From the NCBI GenBank assembly GCA_029721435.1, contig CM056583.1, forward strand, positions 54,539,620 through 54,603,619: 64,000 nt of DNA, given 5' to 3'. The DNA comes from Gymnothorax reevesii (Eukaryota > Chordata > Actinopteri > Anguilliformes > Muraenidae). Of the stretch, positions 1 through 9,500 are shown in pieces. Numbering within the stretch: the stretch's first letter is position 1; each line of letters starts with the position of its first letter. Both the position numbers and the translations under genes were made by a program. The notes beneath the pieces are model-generated. The model had not been told where the DNA came from. It did not search any database and worked only from the letters and a program-made list of their open reading frames with translations.

Positions 1-738
1 ACTTATGGTGAAAGATCAGGACTGCAGGCAGGCCAGTTCAGCACATGGACTCTTCTACTACGAAGCCATGCTGTTGTAATAGCTGCAGTATGAGGTTTTG
101 CATTGTGCTGCTGAAATACACAAGGCCTTCCCTGGAATAGATGTCGTCTGGAAGGGAGCATAAAACATTTATATACCTTTCAGCATTCATGGTGTTCCAC
201 ACCATATGCACTAGAGGACACGTGCCCAGAGGACACGACACCCATCATTTCCAACAAGAATGTCAAATTGGGACTCGTCTGACCACAGGACACTTTTTCA
301 CTTTGCTACAGTCCATTTTACATGAGCCTTGGCCCAAAGAACACGGCAGCACTTCTGGATCATGCACAACAATGGCTCCCTTTTTGCATGATAGAGTTTC
401 AGGTGGCATCTGTGGATGGGACGGCAGACTGTGTTTACAGACAGTGGTTTCTTGAAGTATTCCTGGGCCCAATTAGTAATTTCAATGACAGGATCATGCC
501 GGTGAGGGATGCAGTGGCGTCTGAGGACCCGAAGATCACGGGCATCCAGTAAAGGTCCTCGGCCTTGTCCCTTATGCACAGAGATTTTTCCATGTTCTCT
601 GAATCCTTTGATGATGTTATGTGCCGTCGATCATGAGACCTTCAAAGCCTTTGCAATTTCAAGTTGAGGAACATTGTTTTTAAAGTATTCCACAATTTTT
701 TTATGCAAGACTTCACAGGTTGGAGAGCCTCTGGCCAT
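1..738 (-). pseudogene. Tc1-like transposase remnant
   Basis: Cut-and-paste transposase of the Tc1 type, inactive. The likely ATG at 736-738 opens a frame beginning MARGSPTCEVLHKK, an N-terminal helix-turn-helix region. A TGA at 631-633 interrupts it. The same frame resumes through 298 with the motif WAQEYFKKPLSVNTVCR, then stops after AHVKWTVAK. The C-terminal part continues in another frame (38-241, MNAERYINVL) and a third frame at the edge shows NWPACSPDLSP before a stop. Several stops and frameshifts make it a dead copy. The protein is of the same broad family as the copies at 40.9 and 43.5 kb. Confidence 0.85.
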
Positions 739-990
739 CTTTACTTCTGAGAGACTCAGCCTCTCTAAGACATCCCTTTTATAGCCAATCATGTCACACA
801 CCTGATGCCAGTTAACATAATTACTTGCAAAATATTCTTTCAGCTGATTCTCTTATTTAATACTTGGTTTTCAGCCCTTTATTGCCTGTTTCCCAACTTT
901 TTTGAGACCTGTCGCAGCTAGAAAATTTGAAATAAGCTCATTTTGAGTCCATCACATTTGTAGTATTATGTAAACACCTGAAGTAATTTT
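1..990 (-). mobile_element. Tc1/mariner element, left part cut by window edge
   Basis: Minus-strand Tc1-like DNA transposon. Its transposase reads from 738 down to the window edge. The noncoding stretch at about 890-960 resembles the noncoding end of the Tc1 copy at 40932-42437 (both carry CCCAACTTTTTTGAGA followed by an AGCTCATT block), which suggests the long terminal inverted repeats of that type. The outer end near 990 is not sharply defined. The other terminal repeat lies outside the window. Confidence 0.8.
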
Positions 991-2140
991 TGCTACAAAT
1001 TTTCTTTAGCGCAATTGGCGATATATTTATTTCCAGGAAAGTTAATGTCTGAAAATTCATGTATTCTAGCTAGGGATGCACTGATTTGAACATTTTGGCC
1101 GATACCGATATCCAATATTAATATTGCTTTTATGGCCAATAACCGATATTTACTGATATCAATATGTTTTTTAAAAAGTTTGAGACGATAAAATTTTGTA
1201 CAGACTGAAAATCATGCTTACTGAATTTTTAAATGTCTTTATTTTTAAAATGTGTTTTACTTCCAAATAGCAAGGTTACAGGGCTACCATAAAACACGAG
1301 TAACCAACAGTGTTACTTTTTTGGCAACCTTTACCGCTAGTAGCTATGCTTGTGCTGGCCATTTGCCGCTTAGCCAGGGACCTATAAACCAGGGACGTGT
1401 GGTCAGGGTAGGCGGTGACTTCTTTTTCATCGCTAAATTTTGTCAACCCGTTTCCACTTACGATGCATGATGGTCAATGAATCAATTTGACCTTTTTTTT
1501 TTAAGCTTGTAATGATTAAGAGGTGATAGTGACAAAAAGATTAATTTACCTTTATTCTTTGATTCGAGACTGCAAGGACGTAAATCTTAATAATTAATTT
1601 GGGAAAAACTTCAGCTCTCAATAATTTCGTATATTATTCTGATCTTTTGTGTATCGGATTATGAAAAAAAGACTGAAAATAAACTCCATAATTTTTTAAA
1701 ATGACATTAAAAAGTACGTGTTTAAGAAGAGAAATATTATCGTAAACATATTGACCACATATCGAACGCCACATATGGTTTTAATATTTGTTAATGGCAT
1801 TGTGTTAGCTTCCTCGAAGTAAATATGAAATGACTTGAACAACATGTATTCTTGACACTCATACGATGAGTGAGTAGTCCTTATTATTATTATTATTACG
1901 TTCAATCATTGACAAGTCACTTCCTTCCAGTGTGATTTTATTTTAATGTTAAAAAATATTTTAAAAAGGTAATGGTAAGCAAAAAATGCCTGTTAAATTA
2001 TATGATGATGCCCCTCTTGCATTTAAAAAAAATAAAAATTTCGCTTTGCGCGCTGCATTATGGACCCACACCAACATTGTATTGCGAGATTCAATAGGAA
2101 GATCAAGGAAATAATTATGGGACCGGCTGCGAAATTCAAA

Positions 2141-2320
2141 AGGGAGATAGAGGAATGTAACGTACCAATCGAGCGGGAAAGAATCTTAACAATGGTCGGA
2201 ATGTGATTTTAATTTCCATGCTTGCTAACTGTTGTATCGGAGTCGCATGATTCTTTCACGCTAGACTGGTACGATGTGTTACATTCCTCTATCTCTATGG
2301 AATCTCGCAACCAGTAACAG
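2141..2320. repeat. Imperfect foldback inside the hAT element
   Basis: A block around 2147-2190 (GAGATAGAGGAATGTAAC, then a GTACCA...GAAAGAATC stretch) is repeated in inverted orientation around 2250-2305, with a spacer of about 65 bp. It may be a small MITE nested in the hAT element or an internal inverted repeat of that element. No target duplication was identified. Confidence 0.5.
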
Positions 2321-2514
2321 AGAAAACAAGCATGAAGCTGAAACAAACCGAACTAATCTAGTGTGAAAAGATAGCCAAATGCAACAAAATCGAATGTAAC
2401 TTTTTAAAAGACCGGGATGCTAGCTAGGGCAAATGCAGTATATGCATCCACTATATTAATATTTAATCCACCTTTTGCTGTTTATTAGAAGAAAATACGC
2501 AGAAATTTTTGTAA

Positions 2515-2648
2515 AATGGTTACCAATATCGCCAACAAATATCAATTGGCGTCAATGCATCATCTTCGCATTACCTCGACTTTGCAGGTGTTGCTTACTG
2601 CTTTTCGAGTATCTTCTTTTGACACCTTGAAAAACGACCACACCGCTT
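2515..2648 (-). pseudogene. BED zinc-finger start of hAT transposase, decayed
   Basis: Reading down from 2648 the frame gives AVWSFFKVSKEDTRKAVSNT followed by CKVEVMRR and a stop. The spacing of the aromatic V-W-x-x-F block and the single surviving Cys fits the N-terminal BED zinc finger of hAT transposases. The first Cys of the expected C-x2-C pair appears as Ser, and two stops follow. The BED finger normally binds the transposon ends. Its position close to one terminus agrees with the hAT assignment of the enclosing element. Family assignment is by eye. Confidence 0.5.
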
Positions 2649-2922
2649 ACATTTTTTTCCCTTTTCAGTTTAACACCCCAAAATCCTGTGCTGCGTTTGT
2701 GTCATTAACACTGTCACATGCCCATACAAATACTGCATGGCCAAATCCCTCCCTCCCCCCCTCCGTATACACATATGCAAACAGCAACTAGACGGATATA
2801 AACATCGGTTGTTTATATCGGCCCAGATTTACTCATCTGACCGATGCCGATATGTTATAAAATGATGAACATCGGCCGATACCGATATGAATGCCGATAT
2901 ATCGTGCATCCCTAATTCTTGC

Positions 2923-4080
2923 CCTAATATTTGCCGATAAGAAATGAAACCTTTACTTTTAAAGCGCCGTTATTGGAGAAAGCAAAACAACAACAACATG
3001 TTTTGCCACCACTTTAATATAATTTAAATTATGAACAAAACCCACACTTCTGAAAACAGAAATAAAATACACAAATATCTATGTAGTTGTAACTTAAAAT
3101 AATGGTGTCACTTTTTCCTAAGACTGCAAGCAATGAAGCACCTATTACTAAAACCCCATAAGTCACACCTGACTTGACTTCACTTGTGGGGTTTTAGTAA
3201 TCAGTGCTTCGGATTTCCAGAGGCTGAAACATTTGGAGTTTTTAGTCCTCGGTGTCTATAAGCCAAACAACTCTCAGTCAAGAAAGCGGTGACTTGTTCA
3301 GTCAGATCAAGCGCTTGAACGTTAAGTGTGCTAACTTTTGTCGCTGTTGACTCATAATTTTAGAGCTAATCCCAAGAATAAACTTTGGTTGTTCCCGACA
3401 AACTAACGCGATAAAGCCCTTCTCAGTTGTCTTGGTGTCATGGGGAAGCCCGGATTAAAAACTGTTCTCACAGTGGGACTGATTGTGTTTTCACATTTGA
3501 GAGAAATGATCACTTATCCACCTAAGGTATACTGTGTAAAACATTTATATTCTGATTTAATTGTATAGTTACAATGTGTGCAAGCCAATGTCTTACATTC
3601 GTAAGACCAATATTTCACCACGGCAAATTATCGACATTTACAGTGGCACGAGCAAGATTTAAATTTTGGGCATCCAAAAATAATGGTAAATGTATAAATA
3701 TTTTGTGACAATAAATGCGTAAGTTGTCATCCATAAGAAAAGCATTTCTACTTCATGACTACTACTTCTAATTGCCTCTAATAGAATGACATATTTTAAA
3801 ACTCTAATAACAAAAACATCGATTGCCTGGTAAATAAGTCGCATCCAAAACAGTTGTGGTAGTTTATTCTTGCCAAAATTTAAGGCCTGCTATAATATCT
3901 GGCACACATCGGTCATACCCGCTCCTGCCTCTCGACAGTCCCTCCAAGTTCTGTAGGCTAAAAAGCACACGACATTGGTAGATGCTAATACCTGAAATTA
4001 TTGATATTGGGGTGCAACGGATCAGAAAACTCACGGTATGCTTATGCTGACTTCAAACAGCTGCTGACAAAAATTGGAGC
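2923..4080. other. Unassigned AT-rich DNA
   Basis: Apart from the hairpin at 3136-3210 nothing recognisable was seen on either strand. Confidence 0.4.
3136..3210. repeat. 28-bp-arm hairpin
   Basis: GAAGCACCTATTACTAAAAC and the following CCCATAAGT at 3136-3164 are mirrored at 3182-3210 as an inverted copy with only a few mismatches, around a loop of about 18 nt. It would fold into a strong stem-loop on either strand. No coding context is visible. Confidence 0.6.
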
Positions 4081-4278
4081 TCAACAGCAAACACTCTCCC
4101 TCTCGGCTGTCATGGCGACGCAGTTGTTGCACTGACACCACTGGGTTTTCCCCACTCTCGCCTCATCACATCTCCTCTGGTCTTCATTTGTATGCTCATT
4201 TTGGTTATTTTCTGTGTTTTCCTCCTCGCTAATGCTCGGGCACTCGGGTTCAAATTGAAGGGGCCAAATTGATGTCAT
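4081..4278 (-). CDS. P2X7 C-terminal-domain-like short protein or exon
   Basis: The frame is open from 4383. The first true ATG is at 4276-4278 and gives 65 aa. Visible blocks in order: MTSIWPLQFEPECPS, an acidic Glu/Asn-rich linker (SEEENTENNQNEH), then KTQWCQCNNCVAM followed by AERESVCC and a stop. The W-C-x-C-x2-C block with a downstream Cys-Cys pair resembles the cysteine-rich cytoplasmic tail of P2X7 receptors, which in fish and invertebrates also occurs in small stand-alone proteins with an F-E-P-E motif near the start (family knowledge). The frame ends abruptly after Cys-Cys, where the domain normally continues. It could be one exon, a truncated paralogue or a retro-fragment. No splice partners were identified. 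Confidence 0.4.
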   Translation of the reverse strand: MTSIWPLQFEPECPSISEEENTENNQNEHTNEDQRRCDEARVGKTQWCQCNNCVAMTAERESVCC

Positions 4279-4383
4279 TTTTCTCGCTGCAGAGTCATAA
4301 CTATGGTACCGGCGAACTGACAGAACTGAGTTGAGCAACCATTTGACGTCACTACCCAAACTGAATTGTGACGTAAACAACAA

Positions 4384-4833
4384 TGGCGACTACGAGTAAA
4401 ATCATATTATCAATTTTATAAAAACTAAGACGTCAAGGATATTTTTTGACTCACGTTAATATGACTGATACCAACATTAATCTTATAAAGGCTACAAGTC
4501 ATTATAGTCGGGGTTCCCTTGAAACTTACAAAATATGTGATTTTTGTGGAAAAGCTCCATTCTCAAATGATTCCAATTGCCATGTTCTTTGGAGCAATCA
4601 GTTATACGAATGTCTCCTGTTAACTGAAAGTGTAAACGAAAGTTCAATCACGAGATGTAGGAATGCCTCAGCAATTCCATTCACCCAATCGTGATTATAG
4701 GTCTTTTATATAAATACCCATGACATAATTCCGTTTGCTATTTGCACAGATGTCACATCGCCCACCACTTCCCTACTACCACTAACTTCTGACTCCACCG
4801 TCTTCAGCATCAAACCCTTTGCCCTGGTGACTA
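4384..4833. other. Unassigned; one small ORF without recognisable domain
   Basis: An 82-aa plus-strand frame at 4446-4694 has four Cys in its middle but matches no family recognised here. It may be chance. Nothing else was seen. Confidence 0.3.
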
Positions 4834-5210
4834 GGGCTGCGTTCCAATCCGAAAAAGTGCTTGCTTCGTCGCGTTCACTCGCCCTCCAATCGAGGGAGGA
4901 ATCCCCAAAATATCCCATATGTAAGATGGCTGCCACTTGTAGGGTTGCTCCAATCCAGTTTTGCGGTGGGAAGGGTACATTTTCATTTGCTCAAGCCCTC
5001 GATTATCCTCCCTCAAACGAAGCCAACAATAAACATCCTCCCAAGCTTTGATATTGCCCAGAATGCTTTGCTCATTCTCCCTTGGTAAAAATTTCAATTT
5101 TTGCACAAGGAAAACATTCCTGCAGGCATCCACCATATTAGAAAACAAGAGCAACGCAGAGCGTAGCATATACCCCCGCCTGCATGTTGATCTGTGGCGG
5201 CCATATTAGA
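4834..5210 (+). repeat. Fragment of a TIR repeat family (GGGCTGCGTTCCAATCCG)
   Basis: GGGCTGCGTTCCAATCCG at 4834 is the same kind of terminus seen at 5687 and, inverted, at 5830-5847. A second CTCCAATCC occurs near 4949. This is probably one end of a nonautonomous DNA transposon. The far end was not located. Confidence 0.35.
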
Positions 5211-5329
5211 TATCGCACGACGCTGGTTTTCATAAGGAACCTTCCTCTAGCCACTCACAATATGCCATTAAGAAATGGCATCAATCCAACGAGGGATTCT
5301 ATAGTTATCTCACGGAAATGAAAATTTTA

Positions 5330-5395
5330 AGGATGACGGACGGACGGACAACGGACGACAGACGGACATGGTGTCGACAGTGATGTTTGAGGGGC
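5330..5395 (+). repeat. GACG/GGAC short-repeat segment
   Basis: A run of GACGGACGGACGGACAACGG type followed by ACAGACGGACATGG. It resembles the TCCG-rich dispersed repeats at 34.6 and 55.9 kb in opposite orientation. Confidence 0.5.
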
Positions 5396-5686
5396 ATCGG
5401 TTTCGCATTATTTTTAAGCGTGTAACTTTTCGTTCACTTTTGCTGTAGCTAGCCTATAGCATCCACGAGGACTGCTGCGGAGCTTTATTTTCCCATAAAA
5501 TAGTCTCAAGTGCTGCAGCAATAAAACGAGCATGCCGCCTTCTTCTTGCCATAAACATGCAATACAGAGTCTGTATGAACAGAAAAAGGTAAAACGTACA
5601 GGCAACTAACTCAGTCAGCTCCATGGTCGCACAAACCTCCCATTGGCTTATTGATAAATGTCAAAATGCAGAAGAAACGCGCGCAG

Positions 5687-5847
5687 GGTCGTTCCAATCC
5701 GATTTCCGACAACCCTTCTCCTAAGTCCCCTCCATCGCCCTCCATCGCACGGGAAGGGCTTATTCGCCTGCTACGTCATTTGGGGGGCTCACTCGAGTGG
5801 AGGGAAGAAGTGAAGGGAGTATCTTATTTTGGATCTGAACGCAGGCC
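5687..5847. mobile_element. Short foldback MITE
   Basis: The left half starts GGGTCGTTCCAATCCGATTT. The reverse complement of the right end starts GGCCTGCGTTCAGATCC. Both continue into CCCTTCNCCTAAGTCCC-like and CCTCCA blocks, so the 161-bp segment is an imperfect palindrome. It contains no gene. The superfamily is not assignable because no clear target duplication was found. Confidence 0.45.
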
Positions 5848-6719
5848 AGAAGACCCTTTCTTCCGAATGGGGGATGGCTTCGCCTCTGCCTGCTATGCTG
5901 GCAGATCTGCCCCCCCCCTCAACGCGGGGTCCTTGAGGATGGAGTCATCGCCAAAGATAATATTGTTCATTTCATAGTTAATAAATCTTTTCTACTTTAA
6001 TTCCGGAGTCTTCCTGATTAAAATCATCATCAACAGAGCTACCACCTCCAATCTGGGTAAAACCACAACTCGGAAATAGTTGAGGTCTTAAGTGAAACAC
6101 ACATAAAAACAGAAAGCAGCATTTTCTCCATTTACTTTGACTTGTATTTTATTGTAGAAATAATGAATTCTAGACATTCAATGTTTGTCTGGTCAATATA
6201 TATCCATGCCATTCAGGCCTGCTACACATTCAGAAAAGTTGGGACAAATAAATTCAGGACAAATAAAGAGGTATTAAAATTTGAATAATGATGTGACATG
6301 AAACAGCTGATATCAGCAGGTAATTGTACTCATGATTTGGTACAGAAGGATTCATGAAATGCCAATTGCTTCTGGGCCAAGATGGGCAGAAGATTGCCAT
6401 TTTGCTCACAATTGCATGAGAAAATCATAGAGAGGTATAAAAACACTGGGCCTCATGCAGCAGCATTCTCTTACATTTCTTATATATTTTCTCTTGTTTT
6501 TTTTGCTAAGAGAAAAAATAAGAAATAAACTTCGGATGCACCAAACGCTTTTACCGTCCAAATTTGCTCTTGCCTGTGTGTGATGAATATTGAATCCCAC
6601 TTGATTGTAAACTGGAGGCGCATGGCTGATTGTTTTAAATTAGCATATATGACACCCACTAAACACCACATAAGGGCAGGTAACGTGCCGTATGCAAAGA
6701 GCCAACTGCTTGTGCCAAT

Positions 6720-6815
6720 CTAGGGCACTTTCACACTGGGCAAGATTATTCCGTATCGTGCCACAGTACGATTGTCCCCCCTCCCCTCTCCCCCCACTGG
6801 TCAGCTTTCACACTA
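6720..6815 (+). repeat. Terminus of dispersed repeat family (CTTTCACACT ends)
   Basis: AGGGCACTTTCACACTGGGC at 6722 is a close inverted match to the end of the repeat at 39170-39200 (GTGTGAAAGCACCCTC). A second TCACACTAGTGG lies at 6813. Probably the left end of the family whose right half is at 8505-9090. Confidence 0.45.
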
Positions 6816-6817
6816 GT

Positions 6818-6910
6818 GGTCTCTCTCCATATGCGATCTAACAGCAATGAAATCAATGAAATTCAGTACAGAAAAATAATGTACTTATTAGTATGCCAAT
6901 GCTTCGCATT
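6818..6910 (+). repeat. Segment shared with the hAT element at 44 kb
   Basis: TCTCTCCATATGCGATCTAA, then ATTCAGTACAGAAA and ATACCAATGCTT-type strings, parallel 44170-44255 in the same order. This indicates a second, partial copy of that hAT family or a shared component. Confidence 0.45.
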
Positions 6911-7878
6911 GATTGAACTGGTCCGCGTTCCAATGAAATATCACCTTTCGCTCTCGGTATTGCGTGAGTTGATGAAAAAAAGAGGCATTCGGCAGTTAAA
7001 TAGGTATAAAAGCATTCTATGCTATTCTAGTATGATATCAACATTAGCCTTCTAACCAGCCTGCAAGGCACTGGTCTCAACAATCAGCCTTGAAGGGAGC
7101 TAACATTACAGCAACTTGCAGTTGAAGTTTTTAAGAAGCTCAACTAGACAGCTCCTTGAACACAATATCTCTCAAGTAGGCCAATTTTATGTCTCAAACA
7201 GAGTAATACTTGAAGTTATATTGTAGAAGTGTTTAAGTTAACAAGTCTGACCTGTTTAGCTAAGCTTAGGTCTATAAGTTAACTGTAAGACAAAAAAGCA
7301 CTTATTTGCATTGGTTAACATAATCAAAATAGCTGAAATATCTAACGTCACCTCACTAATCAGTTTCTTAATGAGAAAAGACGATCAAATGCATTCGTTT
7401 TTAATAATATCGATGTTCTCAAGCCCGCTCCGCTTTGAGGAGAGGAATTTATATTGAATTGGCTGCCTCATGAGCGGATTGGTTGTACTCTAGCTAGCAA
7501 TGTGATTGGCTGTAATTGGGGGCAGTGTTTACGCAGCCTGACAGGCTGAGCAGCATGGAATTCGACGGCCGAAGGCAACTTCACCCTGCAGCTAGTAGCT
7601 ACATTAACTAACGGTACAGTTTGTATAGATCTTACATGAGTAGGCGTGTCATGAAAGTAATGCAACGACTATAGTGAATTTTGCGGTTGTTTCGAGGATT
7701 AGCGAGCTGTAAACCCAAAATTTACTCAGAGTTAGCTCTGAGCTGACTCCTTCGCTGGTACTCAAACAGTCTCAGAGCCGCAGACGTTCGCGTTTGAACT
7801 AACAGTTCGCTAGCTGCGGTTTTTAAATTCACTATGAACTGATGCAATCTATGTGAGAGCATCCATCAACTTCACGAA

Positions 7879-8110
7879 CTGACATATCTGGTGGTGACCA
7901 TCCCGATGTCTACTGCCTCTGTCGAGTGGTCATTTTCAGCCCATTAAACGCATCAAAACCAACTGGCGAAATGCGACTGGGCAGGCTCAGCTTTCAGCAC
8001 TGGCCTCTGTGGCAATCCTGACAGACCTTATATTGGAGCTCAAATGGACTGATATGCTCATTCATCATTTTTGTAAGAAAGCAAGGAGGATGGAGTTCAT
8101 TTTCAAATAA
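7879..8110 (+). pseudogene. hAT transposase C-terminal dimerization domain remnant
   Basis: Frame from 7879 reads LTYLVVTIPMSTASVEWSFS. A one-base shift after TTTTCAGCC brings the frame IKRIKTNWRNATGQAQLSAL, continuing to KWTDMLIHHFCKKARRMEF and a TAA at 8108-8110. The I-P-x-S-x-x-S-x-E-x-x-F-S block followed by K-R-I-K-T and L-S-x-L-A is the hallmark of the hAT C-terminal dimerization (hATC) domain of ZMYM/ZBED-like transposases (family knowledge). Arg in the usual S-E-R-x-F-S motif is Trp here. It is a single decayed domain. Upstream coding sequence is not readable. Confidence 0.75.
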
Positions 8111-8502
8111 CAAGCAGTTGCTGTGAGTTTAATGCATTTTTCATTTAATTTATGGTAAGTTTTTGATTTTGTTTTAGATCGTTACTGCTGGTGTGTGTAT
8201 AGCTGTACCCTTGCACATTGACGCACGTGTGTTTATGCGCAGCACCTTGGCTAGTGTCCCAGTAGTCTTTCCAAGGTAGTCTACTTGGATGTGACTGGTT
8301 GCTGTGAGTTTTTCTTGTTTCTTGGTAAAGGCAGTGATTGATTAATGCGGATAGTATGGCAAAGTGCTTTATGTGTGAATGCTGTCACTGGGAATTTGTG
8401 GGGGGGTTACGTTATGACGTCATGCTGTTGCCGCAGTTAAATTTAGGTTAATTGCGGGAGGCTTACTGAAGGCCGAGGTGTAAGATGCATGGCTTGCCAC
8501 TG
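8111..8502 (+). mobile_element. Right end of the hAT element
   Basis: The reverse complement of the end at 8502 reads CAGTGGCAAGCCATGCATCT, a hAT-type CAGTGG terminus. It is followed by CTAGCAAC, which matches the uninterrupted CTAGTAAC in the related repeat near 38452. This supports an insertion point here. The matching left terminus was not found upstream, so the element is truncated on that side. Confidence 0.5.
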
Positions 8503-9090
8503 CTAGCAACCCTGTGTGTCATCTGTAACATGGATTACCACATATAGCAGCACGAAAAATTAAACTCAAAATTTTCTTGCCTGAATGCTTGAGGTTTTTA
8601 CACATCCAAATCTTTCTCTGGCTACCCAAACATATAGATAAGCCGAAAATGTTCAGATTACATTCCCTATAGGTGGATGTTGCATACAGAATTCTTTCAC
8701 CCTTGCGTTTTTGGCCGATTATGATGTCCACTGCCTCATATCATAAAAATGTAAAATCTCATAACTTGAGCTGCAAGACTTTCGCACCACGTCCCGCACT
8801 TCGAAATATTGCAGCTGCATATTCTTTACTTTGTCACAGCACTGATCTATTATTCTGTGATAACCACGCAAATGTAGGCCTAACTACTCAGAAATTATTC
8901 CATAAATCTTCCAACTTTGCGTGTAGTATCCAGTTGTGATTGTATGTTTTCGTCTGCCAACGTTTCGAGCAAGCGTTGAATTTCTTCGTTTGAATGGAGG
9001 TATCTTTTCGCTGAGAGGTGTAACACATAACAGTTATCTTCCATGCTCAAGTACAGTTGCTTTCACATTTGGTTCGAGTAGTCATTCATC
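8503..9090 (+). repeat. Dispersed repeat family, copy 1
   Basis: About 580 bp is collinear with 38455-39045: TAACATGGATTACC, AACTCAAAATTTTCTTG, CTCATAACTTGAGCTGC, ATTATTCCATAAATCT and AAGTACAGTTGCTTT blocks occur in the same order in both. No long frame is conserved between the two copies. Likely part of a DNA transposon with CTTTCACACT ends. Confidence 0.75.
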
Positions 9091-9500
9091 TGTCTCAGCA
9101 AATTGATCTGCGCGATCTCTAAGAGTGCGCTCTCTGCGCAAGGCCTGGATGGCCAAAGTGTCCAACAGCAATAGGTCAGCCATTCAGAAGCAGAACGCAC
9201 GCAAGTATCTTAGGGTTTTAATAGCTTAGTCCTAATTAGGATCAACTGGCCAAACTCTAGCCCAAGAATTAAAAAATTATTATTATTTTATTGTTTTATG
9301 TTTATGGGAAATAATAAAAATCAAAATTTGATTCTATGATGCATTTTTAATGTTTAGGTTTCAAAAATTGCATTTCCATGCATTGGACAAGCATTTGAGC
9401 ACAGAAATAATAGTTTTCTGTTTTCTCTTATCTTGGTAAAAGTGCTCTTGACCACTTGTAAAATGTTTTCAACCTAAGAAAAGAGCAAAAACAAGAAAGC
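9091..9500. other. Unassigned interior of inserted element
   Basis: AT-rich sequence without a recognisable frame, between the repeat copy and the right terminus at 9608. Confidence 0.3.

Larger units (their letters stand above)
1071..2914 (-). mobile_element. hAT-superfamily DNA transposon with 8-bp TSD
   Basis: The left end reads TAGGGATGCACTGAT. The reverse complement of the right end reads TAGGGATGCACGATA. Both are followed by subterminal runs rich in CCGATA/TATCGG. Flanks 1063-1070 (ATTCTAGC) and 2915-2922 (ATTCTTGC) match at 7 of 8 bases, as expected for an aged hAT target-site duplication. Length is 1844 bp. A degraded BED zinc-finger start lies inside on the minus strand near the right end, so the element reads right to left. 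The rest of the interior is too decayed to read. Confidence 0.75.

Noticed and set aside
4831..5169. 112-aa minus-strand frame and overlapping plus-strand frames
   Set aside because: The region is built of TIR-repeat sequence and no domain is visible. Frames occur on both strands over the same bases.
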